From positions 1-62,196 of the forward strand of contig JAFZOW010000018.1 in NCBI GenBank assembly GCA_017552715.1: a DNA stretch of 62,196 nt, in the 5' to 3' direction. Every line of letters starts with the position of its first letter. The stretch's first letter is position 1. The notes beneath the pieces were generated by a model, which had not been told where the DNA came from, did no database searches, and saw nothing but the letters and a program-made list of their open reading frames with translations. Below, piece by piece: positions 25,872 to 35,005 of the stretch. The DNA is from Lachnospiraceae bacterium. GTDB lineage: Bacteria; Bacillota; Clostridia; Lachnospirales; Lachnospiraceae. A program made the translations under genes and the position numbers.

Positions 25872-26579
25872 TTGGCTCTTCTGGAAGTAAGGGATCTGTC
25901 CCTGGGATACGATTCCCATACCATCATAGAAGGACTGAACTTCTCCGTGAACGCCGGCGATCATCTCTGTATCGTCGGCGAGAACGGGGCGGGGAAGAGC
26001 ACGCTCATGAAGACCCTCCTGCACCTTAAGGAGCCCATGGGCGGGCAGATCCTGTACGGAGACGGGCTGAGCCGTAATGAAGTGGGTTACCTTCCGCAGC
26101 AGACCCCGGTACAAAGGGATTTTCCGGCATCGGTATACGAGATCGTGCTGTCCGGGAATCAGGGGCGCTGCGGCTGGCGGCCCTTTTACAGTAAGGAAGA
26201 CAGGACCAGAGCCCTGGAAGCCATGGAACGGCTGGGGATCACCGAGCTTAAGAAGCGCTGCTACCGGGAACTTTCCGGCGGGCAGCAGCAGCGTGTCCTG
26301 CTGGCCAGAGCTCTCTGCGCCACCCGGCGTCTGCTCCTTCTGGACGAGCCGGTGAGCGGTCTGGACCCGAAGGTGACCGTGGAGATGTACGAACTGATCG
26401 CGGAGCTGAACAAAAGCGGGATCACCATCATCGCCATCACTCATGACATACTGGCTGCCCTGCGCTATGCCAGCCATATCCTGCATATCGGGGAAGAGGT
26501 CTTCTTCGGGACCCGGGATGAATATGCAGCCAGCGACGAAGGGCAGTATTTCTTAAAGAAGAGAGGTGGCCCGGCATGA
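25872..26579 (+). CDS. znuC: Zinc/manganese-type ABC transporter ATP-binding protein (ZnuC-like)
   Basis: The protein has 235 residues from a TTG start; an AAAGGAGG lies about 13 bases upstream, inside the end of the binding-protein gene. All ABC motifs are present: Walker A GENGAGKST, signature LSGGQQQR, Walker B LLLLDEPVSGLD and the switch His in AITHD. The DPKVTVEMYELIAELNKSG segment is typical of metal-family (cluster 9) ATPases. It overlaps the permease start by 4 bases. It would power uptake of Zn2+ or Mn2+ through the next gene product. Confidence 0.88.
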   Translation: MALLEVRDLSLGYDSHTIIEGLNFSVNAGDHLCIVGENGAGKSTLMKTLLHLKEPMGGQILYGDGLSRNEVGYLPQQTPVQRDFPASVYEIVLSGNQGRCGWRPFYSKEDRTRALEAMERLGITELKKRCYRELSGGQQQRVLLARALCATRRLLLLDEPVSGLDPKVTVEMYELIAELNKSGITIIAITHDILAALRYASHILHIGEEVFFGTRDEYAASDEGQYFLKKRGGPA

Positions 26580-27415
26580 TCGAGAAGCTGCAGCTCTATC
26601 TGGAGATCCCTTTTGTGCGCTATGCCCTGATCGTGGGGGTGCTGATCGCACTCTGTTCTTCTTTGCTTGGAGTGACACTGGTGCTCAAACGTTTTTCCTT
26701 TATCGGGGACGGGCTTTCCCATGTGGCCTTCGGCGCCATGGCCATTGCCGCGGTACTGAACCTGAGCAACGATATGCTGCTGGTGATGCCCCTTACCATA
26801 CTCTGTGCCGTGCTCCTTCTGCGTACGGGGCAGCATACGGTGATCAAAGGGGATGCAGCCATCGCCATGCTCTCGGTGGGAGCCCTGGGCTTCGGCTACC
26901 TGATCATGAACATCTTTTCCACTTCATCGAACTTAAGCGGCGATGTGTGCACCACGCTCTTCGGCTCCATGTCGATCCTGACCCTGCGACCGGCGGAGGT
27001 ACGGCTGTGCATCATCTTTTCGATCCTTGTGGTGATTGTGTTTGTTCTGTTCTACAACAAGATGTTTGCGGTGACCTTTGATGAGGATTTTTCCAGAGCC
27101 AGCGGTATGAAGGTCGGGCTATACAATCTGATCATAGCCGTTGTGACGGCAGTGATCATCGTGCTGGCCATGAACCTGGTTGGGTCGCTGCTGATCTCGG
27201 CCCTGGTGATCTTTCCGGCGCTGTCGGCTATGCGCCTTTTCAAGAATTTCCTGTCGGTAACGATCTGCTCGGTGGTGCTCTCGGTGTTCTGCGCCTTCAC
27301 CGGGATCGTGATATCGATACTGGCAGGCACCCCGGTGGGTTCCACCATCGTGGCCATGGATGCGGGAGTTTTCTTTATCTGCTGGATCATCGGCAGGGTA
27401 AAGGGAGGTAAGTGA
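26576..27415 (+). CDS. znuB: Zinc/manganese-type ABC transporter permease (ZnuB-like, ABC-3 family)
   Basis: The 279-residue membrane protein has about eight helices and ABC-3 family blocks: LIALCSSLLGVTLVLKRFSFIGDGLSHVAFG near the N-terminus, and FDEDFSRASGMKVGLYNLI followed by VGSLLISALVIFPALSAMRL. The ATG overlaps the ATPase stop. It is the membrane channel of the metal importer. Zn versus Mn specificity cannot be decided from the permease. Its stop overlaps a GTG that could start the following lipoprotein, though a better ATG lies 6 bases later. Confidence 0.9.
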   Translation: MIEKLQLYLEIPFVRYALIVGVLIALCSSLLGVTLVLKRFSFIGDGLSHVAFGAMAIAAVLNLSNDMLLVMPLTILCAVLLLRTGQHTVIKGDAAIAMLSVGALGFGYLIMNIFSTSSNLSGDVCTTLFGSMSILTLRPAEVRLCIIFSILVVIVFVLFYNKMFAVTFDEDFSRASGMKVGLYNLIIAVVTAVIIVLAMNLVGSLLISALVIFPALSAMRLFKNFLSVTICSVVLSVFCAFTGIVISILAGTPVGSTIVAMDAGVFFICWIIGRVKGGK

Positions 27416-27417
27416 AA

Positions 27418-27996
27418 ATGAAAAAAAGATATGGCTGCATCGGATTTCTTCTGGCTTTAAGCCTGCTGGCAGGCTGTTCGGACGGGCAGAGCGCGGCAGG
27501 GCGCAATGCCGGCGGGGCCAAGACCGTGGACGATATACTTGAGGAGGGGCTTAAGGAGACTCAGGCTTCCGTAGGGGCTCCGCCTGCCACTTCCACACCT
27601 ACACCTACTCCCGGAGCCGAAGTCACAGCCGTGCCGGAAGAGCCGGTGGTACTTAGCACCACCGAAGGCATTGATGTGGACCTGACGATTTTGAGCTCGA
27701 CAATGGTCTATTCCGAGGTCTATAATATGATGAGTGTTCCGGAAGACTACATCGGCAAGACCATCAAGATGGAAGGAAGCTATTCCTACTGCCGGGATGA
27801 TGTCAGCGGAGCGGAGTATTATGCCTGTATCATACAGGATGCCACGGCCTGCTGTTCCCAGGGGCTGGAATTTGTCCCGGAGAACCCGGAAGCCGTTCCC
27901 GCCGAAGGCGAGAGTGTTACGGTAGTGGGTGTTTTTGATACCTATCTGGAAGGCGATTATATGTACTGCACCCTGCGGGATGCTACGATATTATAA
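27418..27996 (+). CDS. Lipoprotein at the end of the metal-uptake operon
   Basis: The protein has 192 residues from the ATG at 27418, which has GGAGG nine bases upstream; a GTG at 27412 is possible but less well placed. The signal peptide ends in lipobox LLAGC. A Thr/Pro-rich linker (TSTPTPTPG) leads to a C-terminal domain with DYIGKTIKMEGSYSY, DATACCSQGLEFV and GVFDTYLEG, a beta-rich pattern suggestive of an OB-like fold, with paired cysteines that could bind metal. It probably sits on the outer membrane face and assists the neighbouring metal transporter. The function is unproven. Confidence 0.8.
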   Translation: MKKRYGCIGFLLALSLLAGCSDGQSAAGRNAGGAKTVDDILEEGLKETQASVGAPPATSTPTPTPGAEVTAVPEEPVVLSTTEGIDVDLTILSSTMVYSEVYNMMSVPEDYIGKTIKMEGSYSYCRDDVSGAEYYACIIQDATACCSQGLEFVPENPEAVPAEGESVTVVGVFDTYLEGDYMYCTLRDATIL

Positions 27997-28006
27997 ACGG
28001 GCGGTC

Positions 28007-28037
28007 TGCTCCTGCGGGCAGCTGCCGGACAGGAGCA
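28007..28037 (+). promoter_or_regulatory. Hairpin that buries the ribosome site of the acyl-ligase gene
   Basis: TGCTCCTG (28007-28014) pairs perfectly with CAGGAGCA (28030-28037), with further GC pairing possible inside the 15-base loop. The Shine-Dalgarno AGGAG (28031-28035), six bases before the ATG, lies wholly within the stem. No U-tract follows, so it is not a normal intrinsic terminator. It could restrict translation of the first gene of the radical SAM cluster. Confidence 0.55.
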
Positions 28038-28041
28038 ATAA

Positions 28042-29619
28042 ATGGATGCCCCGTATCTGGATACGGTCCTGTATGATAATTTTTACGAACTCCTGAAGGG
28101 ACGTTTCGGGGACAGCGCGGAAAAAAGCGCGATACGCTATTTCGCAGGGGACGAGATCGTAAGCATCAGCTATCGTGAGCTGGTCCGTCGCGTCGCCTGC
28201 GTCTATTTCTATCTTAAGGAACATCTGAAGGACGGAGCCCATATCGGGATACTCTCCGAAAACCGTTATGAATATATCGTGATCTGGCTGGCCGCCGTCT
28301 TCGACCATGTGATCGTCCCCCTGGACAAGGAACTGGATGCGGAGAGCCTGGCGGAGAGCGGGAAGGCTTTTGACATTGACTTCCTTTTCTGCACGGAAAA
28401 GACCATGAAGGCGGCGGAAGGGGCTTTTGGCTGTGAGCTGTCTTGCATCGACCGCTCTTTTTCTGCTATCATAGAAAACGGCGATCCCGTGGAGCGTTTT
28501 TTCGGGAGCGTGGAGCATACGGATGCGGAACGCTTTGCTGTGCTGGCCTCCACCTCCGGTACCGACGGGCGGATGAAGGGTGTCATGCTCTGCCAGAGGA
28601 ATGTGATCATGAACATCCGGGGGACACTGGAAAACAATGTGCTTAAGGATCCCACCCTGGCCTTTCTTCCCATGAACCACAGTTACGGCTTTCATCCCTG
28701 CATCCTGGCAACGTTATATAACGGAACAACGCTCTGCCTCAATACGGAGCTGAAGCACCTGGCCCGGGATCTGAAGGCCTTTGACCCCTACTTTTTCGGG
28801 GCAGTCCCCATGGTGGTGGAGGGCCTGTATGACAAGATCCTGCGGGAAGTAAAGCGGCGGGGAAAGGAAAGGACCTTCCGGCGAATGATCGCCCTCAGTA
28901 ACGGGCTGCGAAAGCTGGGCATCGATCTGCGGCATCTCTTTTTCGGGAAGTTCATCAACCCGCGGCTGCGCCTGGTAGTGAGCGGTGGCGCTCCTTTGGG
29001 GGCAGAGGCCGTAAAGCGCTTTGATGAACTGGGGATAACGATCCTAAACGGCTACGGCCTGACGGAATGTTCCCCTACGGTGGCGGTGAGCCGGGCCTGT
29101 CAGAATGTGCCGGGCAGTGCCGGCTTTATCATGAAGCACATAGAAGTGAAGACGGCGGAAGACGGGGAACTGCTGGTAAAAGGCCCCTGTGTGATGCTGG
29201 GATACTATAAGGACGAAGCTTCCACGAAAGCCGTGATGCGGGGAGAGTACCTTGCCACCGGTGATCTGGGGCATACCGAAGGAAAGATCCTCTTTGTCAC
29301 GGGCAGGAAAAAGAACCTGATCATACTGGGGAACGGTAAAAATGTGGCGCCGGAGTACCTGGAAGGGAAGCTGGGGGGCCTGGAGGCCGTCCGGGAATGC
29401 CTGGTGGTGGCGGCTAAAGGAGCGGGAAAGGAGAAGATCATCCGGGCCCTGATCCGCCTGAAGGAAGGGGCGGATGCTTCGGAGCTGAAGGAAGGGATAG
29501 ATGGGATCAACCGAGGCCTTCCGCCCTGGATGCGGATCGCGGACAGCAGGATCCTTACGGAAGAATTCGAAAAAAACGGATCGGGAAAGATCCTTCGGAG
29601 CAGGTATACGGATGTTTGA
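28042..29619 (+). CDS. AMP-forming acyl-CoA/acyl-ACP ligase (ANL superfamily)
   Basis: This 525-residue adenylating enzyme carries the complete ANL motif set: STSGTDGRMKG near residue 170 (P-loop), NGYGLTECSPTVAV near 336, TGDLG, GRKKNLIILGNGKNVAPEYLE, and the catalytic lysine in NGSGKILRSRY near the C-terminus. It activates a carboxylic acid as an acyl-AMP and passes it to a thiol. Because the next gene, overlapping by 8 bases, is an acyl carrier protein, loading of that carrier is more likely than CoA ligation. The substrate acid is unknown. It is the first of eight closely packed genes that include five radical SAM proteins. Its ribosome site is predicted to be in a hairpin. Confidence 0.9.
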   Translation: MDAPYLDTVLYDNFYELLKGRFGDSAEKSAIRYFAGDEIVSISYRELVRRVACVYFYLKEHLKDGAHIGILSENRYEYIVIWLAAVFDHVIVPLDKELDAESLAESGKAFDIDFLFCTEKTMKAAEGAFGCELSCIDRSFSAIIENGDPVERFFGSVEHTDAERFAVLASTSGTDGRMKGVMLCQRNVIMNIRGTLENNVLKDPTLAFLPMNHSYGFHPCILATLYNGTTLCLNTELKHLARDLKAFDPYFFGAVPMVVEGLYDKILREVKRRGKERTFRRMIALSNGLRKLGIDLRHLFFGKFINPRLRLVVSGGAPLGAEAVKRFDELGITILNGYGLTECSPTVAVSRACQNVPGSAGFIMKHIEVKTAEDGELLVKGPCVMLGYYKDEASTKAVMRGEYLATGDLGHTEGKILFVTGRKKNLIILGNGKNVAPEYLEGKLGGLEAVRECLVVAAKGAGKEKIIRALIRLKEGADASELKEGIDGINRGLPPWMRIADSRILTEEFEKNGSGKILRSRYTDV

Positions 29620-29854
29620 AGAGATAGGAAAGATTTTGAAAGAGGAATACGGGATCGTTGACATCTCCCGGGATATGGATGTAAAGGGCGGTCTGGGACT
29701 CAATTCCTTTGACCTGATGAACCTGATCTGCATCGTGGAGGAGAGATACCATATCGAGATCGACGAGGAGCAGTACCGTCAGCTGGTGACCCTGGGAGAG
29801 ATGTGTGACTACGTAGAGCTTAAGATCCGGGAGCAGAGAGGTAAGGCGGGATGA
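29612..29854 (+). CDS. Acyl carrier protein
   Basis: This 80-residue acidic helical protein uses the ATG at 29612, overlapping the ligase end by 8 bases. GLGLNSFDLMNLI places a serine at residue 32 in the position of the 4'-phosphopantetheine attachment site (usually DSL, here NSF). Helix II/III residues such as EERYHIEIDEEQY follow the ACP pattern. It likely carries the acyl group activated by the upstream ligase so that the following enzymes can act on a thioester. It is a dedicated carrier rather than the general fatty-acid ACP, judging by its context and the non-standard residue before the serine. It overlaps the next gene by 4 bases. Confidence 0.88.
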   Translation: MFEEIGKILKEEYGIVDISRDMDVKGGLGLNSFDLMNLICIVEERYHIEIDEEQYRQLVTLGEMCDYVELKIREQRGKAG

Positions 29855-30948
29855 AGCTGATATCCGCATCGGATAAAAAGCTGAAAAAACGTTTTCTGGG
29901 ATTCCGGAAAAAACTGTACCGGGATGCGAGGCTCTACGTTGATAACAATTACTTTATGCTTCAGGAGATCTTCGGAGGGAAGCTGCATTTTACGAAAGGA
30001 AAAAAGCTCCTTCCTGTCTTTGTGGAAGCCGATGAGGGGAAGATCCTCTGTGAGGCTGTTTTTTTCTATGCCCCCGAGCTTCCGGACAGCCTGCAGCTGT
30101 GCTTTTTTGAAAGCCTGCCCGAACAGGAGGAGGCTGTGGATCTTTTGCTGGGGGAAGCTTCCCGCTTTGCAAAGGAATGGATCGGAGGAGAGGCGCAGCT
30201 GATCGTGGGCTTAAGCGGCCATGTGAATTACGGTCTGGGACTGCTGGCCTCCCATTATGAGGAGAAGAATTCTTTTTCCTCCCCGGGGAATCCCGAATAC
30301 TATAATGAGTATTTCAGAAAACGCGGCTTCGGGGGAGTGTGGCTGAATTCTTATATCGCGGAAGGGCTTACGGGGCGGCTGGACCGTTATTCCCATCTGC
30401 TTGCAAAGCTTGACCGCTCCTACAGCTTCCGCAGCTTTGATAAAAAGCATTTCGAACGGGATGCGCAGATCTATACGGAGCTTAACAACCTCTGTTTTGC
30501 GGATCACCGTTATTACTATAAAAGGGAAGCCGTCGATGACGCGGAGATGCTTAAGGAACTCTTTCTCTTCATGAAAGAGGATTCGCTGATCTATGCTTTT
30601 CGCGGGGAGGAGCCGGCGGGCTTTATCCTCTGGTACCCGGATTATAACGAACTGGCGGAAAGGGGAGAGGCTTTCGGAGTGAAGCATTATTTTCGGAACA
30701 TCTTCGGCAAGGGAAAGCTCCGTACCGGTAAGGTGATGGAATACGGCGTGCTCCAGAAGTACCGGGGCAGCGGCCTTGCTCTGGCCCTGATCCGGGAAGC
30801 TTACCGCACCATAGGGGAATACGGCTATGACCGGGTGGAGTCCTCCTGGATCCTTGCGGAAAACGAAGATTCCAACAGCTTCTGCAGCGCCCTCTGTGAC
30901 GGACTCTATAAGAAATATGTGGTCTATGAAAAGGCGGTGGGTGTATGA
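29851..30948 (+). CDS. GNAT-like N-acyltransferase of the radical SAM cluster
   Basis: The 365-residue protein has a C-terminal GNAT-type core: EEPAGFILWYPDYNE, then GKVMEYGVLQKYRGSGLALALIREAY with the QxxGxGxA acyl-CoA/phosphopantetheine loop, then SSWILAENEDSNSF. The N-terminal ~180 residues are less recognisable but resemble the first half of double-GNAT acyltransferases. Coupled to the carrier protein by a 4-base overlap, it could transfer the ACP-bound acyl chain to an amine or hydroxyl acceptor. The acceptor is unknown. It ends in an ATGA overlap with the first radical SAM gene. Confidence 0.78.
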   Translation: MKLISASDKKLKKRFLGFRKKLYRDARLYVDNNYFMLQEIFGGKLHFTKGKKLLPVFVEADEGKILCEAVFFYAPELPDSLQLCFFESLPEQEEAVDLLLGEASRFAKEWIGGEAQLIVGLSGHVNYGLGLLASHYEEKNSFSSPGNPEYYNEYFRKRGFGGVWLNSYIAEGLTGRLDRYSHLLAKLDRSYSFRSFDKKHFERDAQIYTELNNLCFADHRYYYKREAVDDAEMLKELFLFMKEDSLIYAFRGEEPAGFILWYPDYNELAERGEAFGVKHYFRNIFGKGKLRTGKVMEYGVLQKYRGSGLALALIREAYRTIGEYGYDRVESSWILAENEDSNSFCSALCDGLYKKYVVYEKAVGV

Positions 30949-32330
30949 GAGTGCTGCTTTTCCGTCCCAGACCGGATCCCGAGACCATAGGCCTGCAGAA
31001 CGTGATGATCTGCGAGCCACTGGAACTGGAGTATATCTCTTCCAATATCGAAGCCCTGGGACACAAATGCCGTATCGTGGATATGATCCTGGAGAAGCGG
31101 GATGTGAGCTTCTTTGTAAAGAAATACCGGCCCCAGGTGGTGGGGATCAGCGGCTACATCACTCATGTGAACATCATGAAGGAGTATGCCCGCGCCGCAA
31201 AGGCCTGTGATCCCCGTATTCGCACCATCGTGGGGGGCGTGCATGCGGAGGTGAACCCGCAGGATTTCGACTGTGAGGAGATCGACTATATCATACGTGC
31301 CAACGGGATACGAACCTTTATCGAGATCCTTGACAGCCTGCAGCACAAGCGACCGGCGGCGGAGATCCCCTGCGTTTACGGGAAGGACAAGGCGGCGCCG
31401 AAAAAGGAGCTGAGCTTTTCCTATCGTTTTCCGGACCGGGACAAGGTGAGGAAATACCGTTCAAAGTATTACTACATGTTCCACCGCAACTGCACCCTGA
31501 TCAAGACCTCCTTCGGCTGCCCTTACAATTGTAAATTCTGCTTCTGCCGGCAGGTCATGGACGACCAGTATTTCGCCCGGGACCTGAACAATATCGTGGA
31601 AGAACTGGAGAGCATACGGGAGACGGAGATCTACATCGTGGATGACGATTTCCTGGTGGGGCGGCAGCGTATCCTGGACTTCTGCGATCTGCTGGAAGAA
31701 AAGGGGATTAAAAAGAAATACCTGATCTACGGCCGGGCGGATTTTATCGCGGCCAATGAGGATGTGATAAAGCGCTTTAAGAGCGTGGGCCTGCGGGCCG
31801 TGATCGTGGGGCTGGAAAGCTGCGACAGCAGGCAGCTGGATGATTACAACAAACGCACCAATGTGCGTATCAATGAAAAGGCCGTGAACATCTTAAAGAA
31901 GTATGATGTGGAATGCTACGGCACCTTCATCTTGGGACTGGACTGGACATGGGCGGACTTTTATGCCCTGTACCGCTGGATCAAAAAGCTGGGGCTGGTC
32001 TTTGTGAACCTGCAGCCCTTAACGCCTCTGCGGGGTACCGAGATCTATGAAAAGTACCGTCCGCGCTTCATCGTGCGGGAGGATGAATATGAGAAGTGGG
32101 ATCTGGCCCATCTGGTGGTGCGGCCGGATCACATCAGCGTGCGGCGATATTACTGGTATACCATGGTCCTGTATTACCTGATCACGGCCAATCCCGTGAG
32201 CGCCTGGTATATGGTAAAAAAGTACGGTCTGCATGATACCCTGAAGCTGAGTTGGGGCGCCATGAAGGTGAACCTGCAGTATTGGAAGAAACTGATCGAG
32301 GGCGAAAAATGTCAAAGAAAGAAAAACTGA
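30945..32330 (+). CDS. B12-binding-domain radical SAM protein, copy 1
   Basis: The 461-residue protein has an N-terminal cobalamin-binding-type Rossmann domain (VLLFRPRP..., VVGISGYITH, IVGGVHAEV) of about 130 residues. The radical SAM core has the 4Fe-4S motif CPYNCKFC (Cys192, 196, 199). Conserved stretches after it are EIYIVDDDFLVG, YGRADFIAA and VIVGLESCDS. The architecture is that of class B (BchE-like) enzymes, which methylate unactivated carbons or rearrange rings using methylcobalamin or cobalamin. The usual GEGE element after the B12 domain is replaced by RANGIRTF. It is one of four close paralogues in this operon; the substrate is unknown. Confidence 0.9.
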   Translation: MRVLLFRPRPDPETIGLQNVMICEPLELEYISSNIEALGHKCRIVDMILEKRDVSFFVKKYRPQVVGISGYITHVNIMKEYARAAKACDPRIRTIVGGVHAEVNPQDFDCEEIDYIIRANGIRTFIEILDSLQHKRPAAEIPCVYGKDKAAPKKELSFSYRFPDRDKVRKYRSKYYYMFHRNCTLIKTSFGCPYNCKFCFCRQVMDDQYFARDLNNIVEELESIRETEIYIVDDDFLVGRQRILDFCDLLEEKGIKKKYLIYGRADFIAANEDVIKRFKSVGLRAVIVGLESCDSRQLDDYNKRTNVRINEKAVNILKKYDVECYGTFILGLDWTWADFYALYRWIKKLGLVFVNLQPLTPLRGTEIYEKYRPRFIVREDEYEKWDLAHLVVRPDHISVRRYYWYTMVLYYLITANPVSAWYMVKKYGLHDTLKLSWGAMKVNLQYWKKLIEGEKCQRKKN

Positions 32331-33640
32331 GGATACTGCTGCTGCGTCCGAAATATTCCTCCATCGTGGCCAATCTGGAACCGCTGGGGCTGGAGTATCT
32401 GGCGGGTCTGGCGAAGGAGCTTAATCTGCCCTGCGCCATACATGACGAATTCCAGTATTCCTGGATCCTCCGTTATGAAAGGCTCTGCAGGGCCATACGC
32501 ATCGGTCGTTTCAACTTCATCGGCTTCAACGCCAATGCCAATACCGTGGATTATATCAACGAAACGGCGGCACGCCTTAAGAAGGACTTCCCGAAGCTCT
32601 TTGTCATGGTGGGGGGGCCGGATGCGGAGGTCAATTATGCGGACTACTGCACCGATGCCGTGGATCTGGTCTATCACGATAACGGGCTTATGAGTCTTAA
32701 GAATATCTGGAGCCGGGGGCTTACGGAGGAAGTGTTCGCCGCTCAGAGCGGTATCTGCTATAAGTCCGGAGGCCGGTGGGTGGTTAAGGAAAAGGGGGCG
32801 CCGGTCTGCGGCTTTATCAATAAGCCGGACCGTACAGCCTTCTATAAGGGGCTGAAGAAGAACTTCATCTTCATGAAGGGAAAGTATGCCCTGAGCAAGG
32901 CTTCCTTCTCCTGCCCTTATTCCTGCGCCTTCTGTTACTGCACCAAGATGAACAGCGGGGAGTATACGGAACGTAACCTCATGGAGGTGGTGGATGAGGT
33001 GGAGGAGATCCGCCACGACAAGATCTGGTTTGTGGACGACACCTTCTTTTTTGACAAGGAAAGGGTGCGGGCCTTTTGCAACGAGATCCTGAAGCGGGGT
33101 ATCAAGAAGACCTTCATGGCCTATGCCCGGGCGGACTTTATCGCGGCCAATCCCGACATCCTGCCCCTGGCTTACAAGGCCGGCTTCCGTGACATCCTGG
33201 TGGGGCTGGAGGCTATTTCGGACGAGCTTCTGGATGACTACAACAAGCAGACTTCCCGGGACGAGAACATCCGGGCCATACGAAATCTTCAGGATAACAA
33301 CCTGGTGTGCAACGGCCTGTTCGTTATCGACTATAAGGCAACGCGGGAGGATTTCCGCAAACTTCTGGATTTCATTCACGAATATAATCTGCTGTGGGTG
33401 ATCTTCGGCATCTTTACCCCCTACAAGGGTACGGATGCTTACGAGCAGTATAAGGACCAGATGAAGGGCTTCCGCTCAGAGCTTCTGGACGGGACCCACA
33501 TCACCCTGAAACCCACCAACATGAGTTCTTTTGAATTCATGATGCGCTATTACATGCTGCATGTGCTGACCTACCCGAAGATCATGGTGCGCACCCTCTT
33601 TGGGACTGGGTATGATACTAAGAAAACCGGATGGATCTGA
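32309..33640 (+). CDS. B12-binding-domain radical SAM protein, copy 2
   Basis: The protein has 443 residues from the ATG at 32309, overlapping copy 1 by 22 bases. The N-terminus LLLRPKYSSIVANLEPLGLEYLAGL shares the EPLxLEYL block with copies 1, 3 and 5; MVGGPDAEVNYADY follows in the B12-type domain. The cluster motif is CPYSCAFC (Cys202, 206, 209). WFVDDTFFFDKERV, YARADFIAAN and ILVGLEAIS repeat the pattern of copy 1. YHDNGLMS replaces the GEGE element. Paralogy within one operon suggests successive modifications of one substrate or of related positions. No TRAM or UPF0004 domain is present, so it is not an MTTase. Confidence 0.9.
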   Translation: MSKKEKLRILLLRPKYSSIVANLEPLGLEYLAGLAKELNLPCAIHDEFQYSWILRYERLCRAIRIGRFNFIGFNANANTVDYINETAARLKKDFPKLFVMVGGPDAEVNYADYCTDAVDLVYHDNGLMSLKNIWSRGLTEEVFAAQSGICYKSGGRWVVKEKGAPVCGFINKPDRTAFYKGLKKNFIFMKGKYALSKASFSCPYSCAFCYCTKMNSGEYTERNLMEVVDEVEEIRHDKIWFVDDTFFFDKERVRAFCNEILKRGIKKTFMAYARADFIAANPDILPLAYKAGFRDILVGLEAISDELLDDYNKQTSRDENIRAIRNLQDNNLVCNGLFVIDYKATREDFRKLLDFIHEYNLLWVIFGIFTPYKGTDAYEQYKDQMKGFRSELLDGTHITLKPTNMSSFEFMMRYYMLHVLTYPKIMVRTLFGTGYDTKKTGWI

Positions 33641-33685
33641 TAAACGCGAGGGTCAGCGAAGCGCTGCCCGAACCAGGAAAACGGG

Positions 33686-35005
33686 GTGGATATGAAACAG
33701 CGATACATGTTTGTCCGCGTACATTATGATAAGCGGGTGGCCAGCCTGGAGCCTCTGGGGCTGGAGTATCTTCTGGCCTGCGTGCGGGCGGAGGGGCGCA
33801 AGGGCCTGATCCACGACGAGAGCCTGGAGGCCCCCTTCTTCCGTTTTGAACGGCTGCTTCAGAAGGTGGACCGTTTAAAGATCAGCATCGTAGGCTTCTC
33901 CGTAATGAGCAATACGGCGCATTATGTGCTGAAGCTGATACGGAAGCTCCGTAAGGCGAGGCCCCGGGTAAAGATCATGGTAGGCGGGCCGGAGGTCATC
34001 ATGAATCACGAAGACTTCATGCTGCCCGAGATAGACTTTATCTCCTATGATAACGGCCTGGATTCCTTCCGGCTGGCGGTGCGTAACGATTTTGCGCCGG
34101 AGATCCTGAAGGACTGTACGGGGCTGTCCTATAGATCGGACAGCAAATGGCTGGACAATCCCAAGGGGGCTCCCGTGAGCGATTACGGCATACTGCCGGA
34201 CCGCAGCTTTTTCTACCGGCACCGCAGGCAGTTCCGCGTGCTGGCCAAGGGCTGCTTTTCCATGATGAAGACCAGCTTTTCCTGCCCCCAGAACTGCAAG
34301 TTCTGTGTTTCCAGGCATTTCAACAGCTGCAGCTTCCGGGAGCGCAGCGTGGACGCCGTGGTGGATGAGATCCTTCATCTGGATAACGACAAGATCTTTG
34401 TCATCGATGATGATTTTCTGGTCAATAAGAAAAGGATAGAAGAGATCTGCCGGCGCCTGCTGGCATCCGGTCAGCACAAGACCATCATGTGTTTCTCAAG
34501 GGCGGACAGTATCGTGAACTGCGCCGACATCCTTCCCCTTTTGTACGAGGCAGGCATAAGGGATATGCTGGTGGGGCTGGAGGCCGTGGAAGACAGCACC
34601 CTGGAAAAATACAACAAGAATTCCAGCGTGAGGCTGAACCGTGAAGCGGTGAAGCTCCTGCGCGATCATCATATGGTCTGTGTGGGGCTTTTCGTGATCA
34701 ATTACGATTTTACCCACAGAGATTTTATGCGCATCAATGAGTTCATCCGCAGGGAAAAGCTGATCTGGGTACTCTTCAGCATACTGATCCCTTTCAAGGG
34801 TACGCCGGTCTATGAGGAGAACAAGGACAGGCTGTACCGTTATGAGTACAAACGTACCGGCGGTACCGATGTGCTGATGCGGCCGTCGAAGCTGCCCATG
34901 TGGCTCTTCAAGCTGGAATTCCATTTCCTTTACTATGTGAATTATCCCCGTATTTACTGGGCGGGGCTGACCCGGACTTTTAACCGGGAATACCGGAACC
35001 GATGA
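33686..35005 (+). CDS. B12-binding-domain radical SAM protein, copy 3
   Basis: The protein has 439 residues from GTG 33686, with AGGAAAA about 6-8 bases upstream; ATG 33692 is the alternative. The B12-type domain starts YMFVRVHYDKRVASLEPLGLEYL and contains MVGGPEVIMNHEDF and SYDNGLDS. The radical SAM motif is CPQNCKFC (Cys200, 204, 207). IFVIDDDFLVNKKRI, CFSRADSIVN and MLVGLEAVED show it is a paralogue of copies 1, 2 and 5. The 45-bp gap before it holds a small hairpin (CAGCG-AAG-CGCTG, 33654-33666) without a U-tract. It ends in an ATGA overlap with copy 4. Confidence 0.9.
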   Translation: MDMKQRYMFVRVHYDKRVASLEPLGLEYLLACVRAEGRKGLIHDESLEAPFFRFERLLQKVDRLKISIVGFSVMSNTAHYVLKLIRKLRKARPRVKIMVGGPEVIMNHEDFMLPEIDFISYDNGLDSFRLAVRNDFAPEILKDCTGLSYRSDSKWLDNPKGAPVSDYGILPDRSFFYRHRRQFRVLAKGCFSMMKTSFSCPQNCKFCVSRHFNSCSFRERSVDAVVDEILHLDNDKIFVIDDDFLVNKKRIEEICRRLLASGQHKTIMCFSRADSIVNCADILPLLYEAGIRDMLVGLEAVEDSTLEKYNKNSSVRLNREAVKLLRDHHMVCVGLFVINYDFTHRDFMRINEFIRREKLIWVLFSILIPFKGTPVYEENKDRLYRYEYKRTGGTDVLMRPSKLPMWLFKLEFHFLYYVNYPRIYWAGLTRTFNREYRNR

